Of a stretch of 64,000 bases of DNA, positions 8,950 through 16,319 are shown piece after piece. Location: positions 1,364,001 to 1,428,000 of the forward strand of contig NZ_FRCM01000001.1 in the NCBI RefSeq assembly GCF_900142915.1, written 5' to 3'. Every line of letters starts with the position of its first letter. Positions within the stretch are counted from its first letter, which is position 1. The DNA comes from Mucilaginibacter sp. OK098. GTDB lineage: Bacteria > Bacteroidota > Bacteroidia > Sphingobacteriales > Sphingobacteriaceae. A program made the translations under genes and the position numbers. A model generated the notes under the pieces. That model made no database searches, was not told the origin of the DNA, and saw nothing but the letters and a program-made list of their open reading frames with translations.

Positions 8950-10017
8950 CTACGTGGAAGGCGGCTTCTCTATCACTGTTAGAATAGCCAATGGCGGAAT
9001 TGAATGCATTGGTAATGGACGTGTATTATTCGTCATGGTATTTGTTGTAGTTCCTGCGGCAGTTTTTGCAGCATTACAAGGGTCTGTCATTATCGTATCC
9101 TTTACTACAGGTGGTACGGGTGTACAAGGATCCGGAGGTGGTATAAAATTTACGGTCAGATGGCTGCCATTTATAGAATTGACCGGGGGGGCAGCGGGGG
9201 GCGCACATGGGGGGGCGGGCGGCGCACCACTACCGCTACCGCCGCTACCTCCCGAACCTCCCGACCCTGAACCATTATCAACCATAGCACAGGTTCTGCC
9301 GATATAAGTTGAATACCAATATTCCCCGTCTACATAATAATCCAAATACCAGTCGGTACATTGCTGCACCATGATGTTTGGTTGCAGACTCTGAATTTGC
9401 TGGGTAGTTTTGCCTTCCGAAGCGGAGGCCGGGGTTACCAGTTGCCCGTTACGATAGGCGTAACCGCCAAGATATTCACCTTTCGGAGTCAGATAAAGTA
9501 CTTTGCCGCTAAAATCAGGGTCATTTTTTTCATAGGTATTGTGTGAGAGCTTACTGGTGTCATTCTTCACGTAGTCAGAATCAGCAATAACGGTCATCAG
9601 GCAGGCGCGATATTTCTTGCCGTCATTGAGTATAAGGAAATAGTTACGGCTATAGCTTTTGTTGGTAAGCTTTCCATTGATAAGGGCTGCAAGCCCAAAT
9701 TTGGCTGTAGAATTAACCGGCATTTCGATAACATCGCTGCCCGCTTTTTTATACCTGCGGGTAAGATGCCAATCCGGATTTATTCGCTGGCTCAAATCCT
9801 GTACCCCCTGAGTGGTCAATTTACCGCTTACAGTGTTAACTTGTAAAGGATAGGTGCCTTCATACCATGCCTTTGCCTGATCAATTACAGGGTCTGAAGG
9901 AGCATGAGTTGTTTTGAAGTCTTTTTTACAACTGTTAATTATAATTGCGGAAAGAAGAAGAACGATAACGGGAACAAAAATTTTAAATAGGGATGCTTTC
10001 AGTCGTACAATTTTCAT
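8950..10017 (-). CDS. N-terminal half of a frameshifted surface lipoprotein
   Basis: The start is taken at ATG 10017 (MKIVRLKASLF), which gives a lipoprotein signal ending in IIINSC; an upstream ATG at 10080 would put 21 extra residues before it. A domain of about 220 residues of unknown family (WYEGTYPLQVN, GLAALINGKL, YFLILNDGKKYRACLMTV, QCTDWYLDYYVDGEYWY) is followed by a Gly/Ser-rich linker and a Pro/Ala/Cys-rich linker encoded by three G tracts at 9184-9217. The frame ends at 8950, but from about 9025 the sensible continuation is in the frame of the 8333-8944 ORF. A one- or two-base indel near 9018-9027 explains this. Confidence 0.65.
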   Translation of the reverse strand: MKIVRLKASLFKIFVPVIVLLLSAIIINSCKKDFKTTHAPSDPVIDQAKAWYEGTYPLQVNTVSGKLTTQGVQDLSQRINPDWHLTRRYKKAGSDVIEMPVNSTAKFGLAALINGKLTNKSYSRNYFLILNDGKKYRACLMTVIADSDYVKNDTSKLSHNTYEKNDPDFSGKVLYLTPKGEYLGGYAYRNGQLVTPASASEGKTTQQIQSLQPNIMVQQCTDWYLDYYVDGEYWYSTYIGRTCAMVDNGSGSGGSGGSGGSGSGAPPAPPCAPPAAPPVNSINGSHLTVNFIPPPDPCTPVPPVVKDTIMTDPCNAAKTAAGTTTNTMTNNTRPLPMHSIPPLAILTVIEKPPST

Positions 10018-10153
10018 GCGTGTAAGTGAATAGGTTACGATTGCTAATCTAATCAGAACTCCTATAACATTACGTAACATTTATAATACAAACAGGCCCT
10101 TCTGATTATAACACCGAAAATAGTTCAAAAATGTAAAACACCCCTTCCCGCCT

Positions 10154-10203
10154 GTTCAAGCATTTTGTTTGGGCACACAAAAATTTAAGCCCGCTTGAAC
10201 CGG
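10154..10203. repeat. Decayed REP palindrome upstream of the NERD gene
   Basis: GTTCAAGC at the left and GCTTGAAC at the right keep the ends of the TTCAA-type palindrome, but the middle has been replaced by about 34 unrelated bases. The 300-bp gap at 10018-10317 otherwise shows no feature I can support. Confidence 0.55.
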
Positions 10204-10317
10204 TGGAGTAATATTGCAAATTATCACAATCTTCGATGTTGGCGATTTCCGTATCTTCGTTAAAATGTCTACAACGCGGTATGTACTATGGTATAAATAA
10301 AATGTTCGCAAATAAAC

Positions 10318-11388
10318 ATGTGTAAAGTATATAACACTATTGGCTGTCTGACGACAATAAAATCGCATTTGCGTGAATACAATATCGATGGCTATAAGTC
10401 ACTAAATGAGCTAATTGATTTTCAAAAGAATTATTCTGTTACACGACAACAAATCATTTCAAATCATAAATTTTTGGTTGAGCAGGAAGGGAATGGGCTT
10501 AGTGATAAGATAATTCAATTAGACTATTCCATTAAGACGAAGAAAAGAGCAGTTAAACAAAAGCTACTATCGGAGCTTAAAAAACTAAAAAATCGATTAG
10601 TCAACTTAGCTTCAGTTCAAGCCAATATTATTCAGGCATTTATTAATTACGTTAAAAAAATCGTTCTTAAGCTAAGAATCTGGTATATCAAACTAATTTT
10701 CAATCTTAAGATTGAAAATTCCCTCAAAGATTTAACAGCGGATTATAACAAAATTAATAGCCGCTATAAATATATCGTTTCGTCCTTTGACGATGCAGTA
10801 ATGGAAAGTTGTTTGCCGCAACTACGGGAACTTGAAGGGAAAAAGAGAATTATCGACCAGCTAAATAATTCGATCTATGGGGCAATAGGAGAACAAAAGG
10901 TGGTTAGAGAATTAGAAAAATTATCTGACGACTATATTTTAATTAATGATTTTAATTGCAGATTTAATCCCGCCATTTATAACCGACAAGAAAATGATTA
11001 TATAAATTCAGTTCAAATTGACCACATATTAATATCACCTTCTGGTGTTTTTCTGATAGAAACGAAAAATTGGAGCCAAGATTCGTTGAACAATTCAAAT
11101 TTATATTCCCCTGTTCAACAAATAAAGAGAGCAAATTTTGCGCTATATAAAATACTAAATGGAGAAATTTCTACCGATAGATTATCCTTAAATAAACATC
11201 ACTGGGGAGATAGGAAAATTTCGATAAGAAACCTGGTCGTTTTAATAAGTCATAAGCCGAACGAAGAGTTTCAATATGTGAAAGTTTTAACCTTGGATAA
11301 TCTGCTTGGTTATGTTAATTATTTTAAGCCTAGCATTTCATCCAATGAAGTGCAAATTATAGCTACCAGCCTGCTTAACTTCATTTGA
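10318..11388 (+). CDS. NERD-domain protein (nuclease-related domain)
   Basis: 356 residues. The first 180 are Lys/Asn-rich and helical, probably coiled coil. The NERD domain covers about 188-300: GAIGEQKVVRELEKL, then QIDHILISPSGVFLIETKNW, which supplies the Glu, Asp and Glu-x-Lys of the PD-(D/E)xK-like fold. NERD proteins are linked to DNA processing and often lie on plasmids or in defence regions, though few have been tested. The gene is clearly AT-richer than its neighbours and is flanked by repeats, which points to transfer. No partner gene on the same strand. Confidence 0.82.
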   Translation: MCKVYNTIGCLTTIKSHLREYNIDGYKSLNELIDFQKNYSVTRQQIISNHKFLVEQEGNGLSDKIIQLDYSIKTKKRAVKQKLLSELKKLKNRLVNLASVQANIIQAFINYVKKIVLKLRIWYIKLIFNLKIENSLKDLTADYNKINSRYKYIVSSFDDAVMESCLPQLRELEGKKRIIDQLNNSIYGAIGEQKVVRELEKLSDDYILINDFNCRFNPAIYNRQENDYINSVQIDHILISPSGVFLIETKNWSQDSLNNSNLYSPVQQIKRANFALYKILNGEISTDRLSLNKHHWGDRKISIRNLVVLISHKPNEEFQYVKVLTLDNLLGYVNYFKPSISSNEVQIIATSLLNFI

Positions 11389-11411
11389 GAATGATGTTTG
11401 CTATAAAGCTA

Positions 11412-11843
11412 TCAATCATCCTCATCACCCTTATCACTATCCCAACATTTAATCACTATAATATTAGGGTCAAGCGCTTCTTGTGGCAGGTCCCTGATTT
11501 TGCCGATAAAAAGATCATCCTTTTCATTGGCCCAGATCTCATACTCCAGTTCGCCGGCGATCTGGCCTATGAGGATGGTGCGGGGTGATATTTTAAAATA
11601 CCGCATAATCGCCAGGATTGTACGCCTGGTCTCTGTCAGCTCCTTAAAAGTTTTGTCTCCTTTCGCCTTAGCGGCTTGTATCTTGCGGTCATAACTGATC
11701 ATGTTGTCTATATCGCTTAAACTGTTTTGCCTGCCATAAGGCGGCGCATTGTCTAACAGGTTTTTGAAGCGTTCACAGCGCTCTGAAAACAGCCTTGTGA
11801 GTTGGTAGTATTGGTTGCACCAGGCAGTAAATTCGGTGGTCAT
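11412..11843 (-). CDS. Conserved hypothetical protein next to the RecA-fold ATPase
   Basis: 143 residues, acidic C-terminus (CWDSDKGDEDD), no signal or membrane segment. I do not recognise the family. The N-terminal half is helical and charged (WCNQYYQLTRLFSERCERF, KTFKELTETRRTILAIMRYF), the second half beta-rich. It lies downstream of the ATPase gene on the same strand, across a 272-bp spacer that contains a long inverted repeat, and may be its accessory protein. Only 23 bp separate its 3' end from the convergent NERD gene. Confidence 0.65.
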   Translation of the reverse strand: MTTEFTAWCNQYYQLTRLFSERCERFKNLLDNAPPYGRQNSLSDIDNMISYDRKIQAAKAKGDKTFKELTETRRTILAIMRYFKISPRTILIGQIAGELEYEIWANEKDDLFIGKIRDLPQEALDPNIIVIKCWDSDKGDEDD

Positions 11844-11930
11844 GGTATTGAGGTTTAATTGGTTGTGGGGATATGTTTTTGAGTCGGGGGTTAACGCGAA
11901 TGCACCGCGTCAACATTCTGGCGCAGAGTG

Positions 11931-12066
11931 GACTCACCCGGAGACGCTGCGCTGTCCGACCTCTCTTCGCTGCGCGTAAAGAGGTAAGAAAAAAAGGAAA
12001 TAAAAATTTCATCCCCTCTTTGCGCAGCAGAGAGGGGTGGCGAGCGAAGCAACGCCGGGGTGAGTC
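11931..12066. repeat. Long imperfect inverted repeat (MITE-like)
   Basis: Begins GACTCACCCGG and ends CCGGGGTGAGTC. The arms are about 55 bp and imperfectly complementary (GCTGCGC/GCGCAGC blocks, CTCTTCGCTGCGCGTAAAGAGG against CCTCTTTGCGCAGCAGAGAGG), with an A-rich loop near 11986-12010. It would fold into a long hairpin. It lies between the ATPase gene and the 143-residue gene, with no ORF of its own that looks real. Confidence 0.75.
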
Positions 12067-12115
12067 AAATCTACGCGCGGCGTTCACGCCAATGCTCCAA
12101 CGCCAACCCTGGACG

Positions 12116-13729
12116 TTAATGCACTGGCTTCGACTCCCCACCGATGGAGTTTTCGCGCGTTGTCGTCCTAAGTATATGATCCAGCAGTTCCGGCGTGAGT
12201 AATTTATCAATTGTTGATATTTTCCGGATTCGCGTGGGAATAGGTATTTTTTGGTCATTCGTCATGAGGTCATTTGCATATTCTTCTCCATTCGTACATT
12301 CACGCATTTGCACATTCGACCATCGTTCTTTATTTGCTAATACCTCATCTTCAAATCCACGCATCTTCAAATTTTCAAATCCTTTCTCATCTGCACATCC
12401 GTTTTGGTCATTAGTCATTACGTCATTGGTCATTGGAGCATTTATATGTACGTCCCCATCTGCACATCCACGCATCTGCATATTCGCACATCCATTTTGG
12501 TCATTAGTCATTGGTGCAGCCGCATACCCTTTCTCACCTGCACATCTTTCATCGTCTACTAATACCTCACCTTCAAATCCACACATCTTCAAATTTTCAA
12601 ATCCTTCCCCATCCGCACATTCACGCATCCGCATATCCGCACATCCTTCCCCATCCGCACATCTGATAAGCCGGTTAACTGTAGCCAAACCTATACCCAG
12701 CTGTTTGCTGATGTCGCGCTGGCTGTGGCCGGCGGCGGAGAGGGCGGCTATTTTATGGATCAGTTGCCGGCGGTGGGCTGTGCTGCGGCTGAGCAGGTGA
12801 TGGCGTTCGGCGCTGTTGCCTTCGAACCTGAAGTGCAAAAACGCGCCGGGTTTTTGCATGCGGCACAGGCATACATTATCGTGGCCGTAGCGTTGGCGGG
12901 TGTTGCGCTGCTTGATTTGTTTGAGGTAGCAAAGATCATTGTCGATGGTGCTTTTGCCGATGGCGAAGGCGCTGTCGGCAAAGTTGATGAGCAGCTTGCT
13001 GCCGTGCGGGTCGTCGGCGCTGATGGGTTGTGTGGCGTTGCGCCGTTTTGGGGTATGCGCCAGAACGAGGATGGAGAGGTTGTGGTCGGTTTTTAATGCT
13101 TTGAGGCTTTTCATGAGCGCAAGCGCCACGGCGGAATTTTCGGTGCCGCCGCGCAAACAGGTGATGTTATCGATAATAAGCACGGTGGCTTTAGCCTGTT
13201 TTACCTTATATTCTATGGCGGCAATAAGCAGGTCGTTTTCGCTGACATTGGACGGTGGATCGGGGATGAAATTATACTGGGCACGGAAAAAGTCATCAGA
13301 AAATTGGTGATCTTCTTCGCCATTGCTGTACCGCAGCCCGAACTGGGCCGCACTCAACTCGAAATCGATGTAGAGCACCCGGGCGGGCGGCGCCTGGCAG
13401 GTAAAAGGTGCAATGCTTTGTCCGCGTGCAATGCTTTCGCCAATCTGCACAGCCAGCACCGATTTGCCGATATTGGTATCGGCAAACAGCATGCACAGTT
13501 CGCCCTGGTGCCAAAGCTCGCCAAACAGCATTTTGGCTTCGGGTTCGCGGCGGGCCAGCTCCAGCCAGCGGTTGCCGTTTTCAATGGTAAACATGCGGCG
13601 GCAGTCTTCGGGGCTGGGTCGTGAGGGTTCGTGGCGGTTTCTTTTGGCAGGGCGGAGCGGCAGTCCGCGGCTTTCAGCGCGCAATTGTTCGATGAAAGAT
13701 GGGCGTTCGGAAGATGGGTTGCTTGGCAT
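12116..13729 (-). CDS. RecA-fold AAA ATPase (RepA-like) with HTH domain and repeat-built tail
   Basis: 537 residues. The ATPase core is about 70-300: Walker A-like ADTNIGKS (Lys89, Ser90; the leading Gly is Ala83), Walker B VLIIDN near 185, and VLAHTPKR as the sensor-like strand. This resembles RepA/DnaB-type hexameric ATPases (AAA_25) of plasmids and phages. A resolvase-type helix-turn-helix follows (KIAALSAAGHSQRDISKQLGIGLATVNRLIR, about 338-370). Then come about 125 residues of low-complexity repeats before a short conserved end (PTRIRKISTIDKLLTPELLDHIL). A DNA-bound ATPase of an integrated or decayed element is likely; no integrase or replication origin is seen nearby. Confidence 0.8.
   Translation of the reverse strand: MPSNPSSERPSFIEQLRAESRGLPLRPAKRNRHEPSRPSPEDCRRMFTIENGNRWLELARREPEAKMLFGELWHQGELCMLFADTNIGKSVLAVQIGESIARGQSIAPFTCQAPPARVLYIDFELSAAQFGLRYSNGEEDHQFSDDFFRAQYNFIPDPPSNVSENDLLIAAIEYKVKQAKATVLIIDNITCLRGGTENSAVALALMKSLKALKTDHNLSILVLAHTPKRRNATQPISADDPHGSKLLINFADSAFAIGKSTIDNDLCYLKQIKQRNTRQRYGHDNVCLCRMQKPGAFLHFRFEGNSAERHHLLSRSTAHRRQLIHKIAALSAAGHSQRDISKQLGIGLATVNRLIRCADGEGCADMRMRECADGEGFENLKMCGFEGEVLVDDERCAGEKGYAAAPMTNDQNGCANMQMRGCADGDVHINAPMTNDVMTNDQNGCADEKGFENLKMRGFEDEVLANKERWSNVQMRECTNGEEYANDLMTNDQKIPIPTRIRKISTIDKLLTPELLDHILRTTTRENSIGGESKPVH
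12290..12668. repeat. Repeated-word DNA inside the ATPase gene
   Basis: Low-complexity DNA made of short words reused in varied order on the plus strand: TTTTGGTCATTAGTCATT (several copies), CTTCAAATTTTCAAATCC (near 12367 and 12589), GCACATCC and CACGCATC. Two longer modules, near 12340-12435 and 12560-12620, share about 60 bp with few changes. On the minus strand it reads in frame as MTNDQNGCA, CADGEGFENLKM and MRECADGEG units. The frame stays open throughout. Confidence 0.75.
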
Positions 13730-13867
13730 GAGGATAACGTTTACATCAAATTTAATTGATTGCAGCCGTTAAAGTGCTGACAGTGTTTTGTCAGTAGGGT
13801 GAATTTATAAACCGGCTAAATTAAACGCGGTTTTTTTCATTTCGATGGGTTTGAATCCTCAATTATA

Positions 13868-13983
13868 GCGATGGGCGTTGCCCATCGCTAACGGGTTAGA
13901 CCCTTTCAGGGTCAGGACAAATATTTTTAAGTGAATTTATAGCCTGAAAGGCTTTAATCCATCAGTACAGGGCACCGCCCTGT
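13868..13983. repeat. Array of four short perfect hairpins
   Basis: Hairpins at 13868-13888 (GCGATGGG/CCCATCGC), 13899-13913 (GACCCT/AGGGTC), 13941-13953 (AGCCT/AGGCT) and 13967-13983 (ACAGGGC/GCCCTGT). The sequences differ but the layout is regular. It lies in the 483-bp gap between the ATPase and sigma genes. A similar array is at 22709-22894. Confidence 0.7.
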
Positions 13984-14047
13984 GCGAAAACGGGAGGCAG
14001 TTACGTTTTTTCCCCGGAAGAGACAAAAGAGATAATTTCAAATAGTT

Positions 14048-14150
14048 TGATTATCAGCTATTTGTCGATTCATTAAAAGTAAATCAACTGATAATGAGCA
14101 TGTTTCACACCGTTTCACCCGTTCCGTGTGCAAAAATGGAACGCTTGCAA
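14048..14150. repeat. Dispersed repeat, copy A
   Basis: Contains CTGATAATGAGCATGTTTCAC (14089-14108 region) and a degenerate core ending ATGGAACGCT (14110-14145). Matches copies at 37489-37746 and 52592-52743. It fills the rest of the gap upstream of the ATPase gene and ends 63 bp from the sigma gene stop. Confidence 0.7.
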
Positions 14151-14212
14151 CCCCCGGTATACCTATTTGGCCTGAATGCGTCACATCATCTTCGCCTGGT
14201 TAAAAAAGCGCT

Positions 14213-14803
14213 TTATTTAAGTAGCGCATAAATAACATAAAGCGGTAGCAGTATCGTCCATCCGTAATTTTTAAGCTCGGCACGGATAATTTTTAAAGCC
14301 CTGGTGAGATTGGCCTCCACTGCTTTTTCAGTAACGTTTATCTTAACAGCAATCTCGTTGTTTTTCATGCCAATTTCACGGCTATAACGAAAAACCAACC
14401 GGCATCTCTCGGGCATTTCTTCAACTATTCCATTGATATATTCCTGAAGAAACAGCGCATCAAGTTTCTCTTCGTCGCGGGTTAGCTCATTAAATTCATA
14501 ATTTTTTCTGGCAAGCTCCGTCCGGTGAGTTTCGCGCTGGTAGTATTTATAAATGCTGAATTTAACCGAGGTAGCTAAAAAAGCCGGAAGATTTAACACC
14601 TCTACCACATTACGCCGCTCCCATAAAGAAATAAAGACCTCGTGTACAATATCTTTTGATGCGATATTATCATTGCTATGGTTCCAGGCTATTAAAAGCA
14701 TCTTTTTCCAGTACCTTTTATAAATTTCGGTAAAGGCAGCGTGATCATCCCCTTTCAACAATGATGTAAGTTCCTGGTCGGTATATAAGCTGTAATTCAA
14801 CAT
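14213..14803 (-). CDS. ECF-type RNA polymerase sigma-70 factor (FecI-like)
   Basis: 196 residues. Region 2 (about 20-90: HAAFTEIYKRYWKKMLLIAWN, IVHEVFISLWERR) binds the -10 element and core enzyme; region 4 (about 125-180: LVFRYSREIGMKNNEIAVKINVTEKAVEANLTRALK) binds the -35. The C-terminal hydrophobic tail is usual for Bacteroidota FecI-like factors. Such factors are nearly always followed at once by fecR and an STN-type susC. Here the next matching fecR (4622-5818, same strand) is 8.4 kb downstream beyond an accessory block. The SusC upstream at 17844-21053 has no STN domain and so is not an obvious partner. Confidence 0.93.
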   Translation of the reverse strand: MLNYSLYTDQELTSLLKGDDHAAFTEIYKRYWKKMLLIAWNHSNDNIASKDIVHEVFISLWERRNVVEVLNLPAFLATSVKFSIYKYYQRETHRTELARKNYEFNELTRDEEKLDALFLQEYINGIVEEMPERCRLVFRYSREIGMKNNEIAVKINVTEKAVEANLTRALKIIRAELKNYGWTILLPLYVIYALLK

Positions 14804-15145
14804 ACATAGATCTATACTGAATTACTTAAAGGAAAAAGTATCTTTTAAAATAGCTGAAGCTGATGCCGGATGAAGAGAAGTATTGTTTTTAATAGAAAAC
14901 ACACTGAACTTAAAAAGTTCGGCCTGGGGTAAAGCTCTTTTCATAAAACTAAGTTTAAATTAGGGTGGTCTGAAATAAAGATTTTTCAGATTTAATATAC
15001 AAGAATACAAATTGTTAAAGAATTGTAATAATAAAAAAACTTTGTTTCGTCTTTTCCCTGTCTTGGTTTACACTTTTGGATGATGAAAAATATGAATTTC
15101 AGCTTAAAAATAAAAATTGATTCCAATAAACTGAATTCAAAGACA

Positions 15146-15172
15146 ACAAAAAAGCACCCATAAATGGGTGCT
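15146..15172 (-). terminator. Rho-independent terminator after the SusCD-LamG operon
   Basis: On the minus strand a perfect 8-bp stem AGCACCCA/TGGGTGCT with a 4-base loop is followed by six T. It lies 70 bp past the LamG gene stop and separates that operon from the sigma gene. The remainder of the 439-bp gap (14804-15242) holds AT-rich sequence, presumably the sigma promoter, without a box I trust. Confidence 0.85.
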
Positions 15173-15242
15173 CTCTCAGCAATGCTTTGAATTAATTGAT
15201 CAACTAAATCTCACTTCATCATTAATTCTTTTATGTAAATCA

Positions 15243-16286
15243 TTATGGTTGCTCCATAGTATATAACGATTTAACTTCGTTGTCACTTAAAACCTTATTA
15301 TAAAGATGGATGTCATCAAGGCTCCCTATAAAGAAATTACCACCATAATAAGCATTGGGGCTGTTTGAATCTGCTAAGTTATAGGAAAGCTTAGGCAATT
15401 CATTACCAATGGCGATGGGTGGCGGTGAAACCAGGGTTGTAGGATCACCGGTAACGTTAGCCGTTTTTACCAGGGCCCCATTAATATAAAATTTCTCTGT
15501 ACCATTTGTAAAGCTCGCTACAACTTGCGTCCATTGATCCAGTTTAACGGAAGGGCCGCCATCATCCTGGTCATGGTCGCCAGTGCTGGTCATTACGGTA
15601 AGAAAAGGCAGGTTGCCTCCCTGTAATTGAAATTTATAACCGTTCCAGCGGTCTAACGAAAAAATATAATTTCCGTTACTGGCGGCATGCGGCTTGATCC
15701 AGGCACAAATAGTAAAACTACCTGGGCGTAATGATGCCTGGTAAGGCACTTCAATATAGGCTCCGTTGTTAAAGTCGTAAGCGTTGTTTGCAACTCCATA
15801 ACGGTCGGCAGTTAAAACAGGTAAAGTAGCGCCGTCAACCGGGGCAACCCCATAAGGGCCTACCCATCCTGTTTTTAGCGTACCATCGTTGCCATTACCC
15901 GAAACATCTTTAGCATTGCCATTAAATGTCCACGAAGCAACCAGGTTTGCGACCGAAATTTGCTGGATCAAATTAACGCTAAATTGTACGCCGGCACGGA
16001 TAAGATTTGCCGAGGCGTTATTAACCTGCTGTTGTGTAAAAGAACCGGTTTTAACGCCGGCTGCTAATGTAAGAGCTGTTTGGAGCGCCTCTTTCGCTCC
16101 CGGGGAATAATCCCCGGCTTGTTTCCCCTCAACAGACGCATTATAAACAGCTGTTAATGAATCAATTTGAGCGCTAAGTTTTGATTTATCGGAATTGTAA
16201 TCAACCTTATCGCTGTGTTTTTTGCACGATTGTATTAAGGTTACCGTAGCCATCAGTATAATGATCGCTGCGATAGAATTTTTCAT
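15243..16286 (-). CDS. Surface lipoprotein with LamG (concanavalin-A-like) domain
   Basis: 347 residues from ATG 16286 (an ATG at 16295 adds three). The lipoprotein signal ends in IQSC. A helical region with KQAGDYSPGAKEALQTALTLA resembles a FIVAR-type sugar-binding module (about 35-105). The LamG/LamG-like jelly-roll fold spans about 120-345 (LVASWTFNGNAKDVSGNGNDGTL, FTICAWIKPH, WTQVVASFTNGTEKFYINGALV, FIGSLDDIHLYNKVLSDNEVKSLY). It follows SusD by 33 bp, the position usually held by the surface glycan-binding protein of a polysaccharide-utilisation locus, and it is the last gene before a terminator. Confidence 0.88.
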   Translation of the reverse strand: MKNSIAAIIILMATVTLIQSCKKHSDKVDYNSDKSKLSAQIDSLTAVYNASVEGKQAGDYSPGAKEALQTALTLAAGVKTGSFTQQQVNNASANLIRAGVQFSVNLIQQISVANLVASWTFNGNAKDVSGNGNDGTLKTGWVGPYGVAPVDGATLPVLTADRYGVANNAYDFNNGAYIEVPYQASLRPGSFTICAWIKPHAASNGNYIFSLDRWNGYKFQLQGGNLPFLTVMTSTGDHDQDDGGPSVKLDQWTQVVASFTNGTEKFYINGALVKTANVTGDPTTLVSPPPIAIGNELPKLSYNLADSNSPNAYYGGNFFIGSLDDIHLYNKVLSDNEVKSLYTMEQP

Positions 16287-16319
16287 CTTTCTCATTGTTA
16301 AAAATTTAAAATTTCATAA

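Noticed and set aside
11873..12202. 109-codon plus-strand ORF
   Set aside because: It runs through the long inverted repeat and is dominated by hairpin sequence.
12195..13772. Several plus-strand ORFs of 60-200 codons opposite the ATPase gene
   Set aside because: They are shadows of the GC-rich ATPase coding strand and of the word repeats; none has a recognisable domain.
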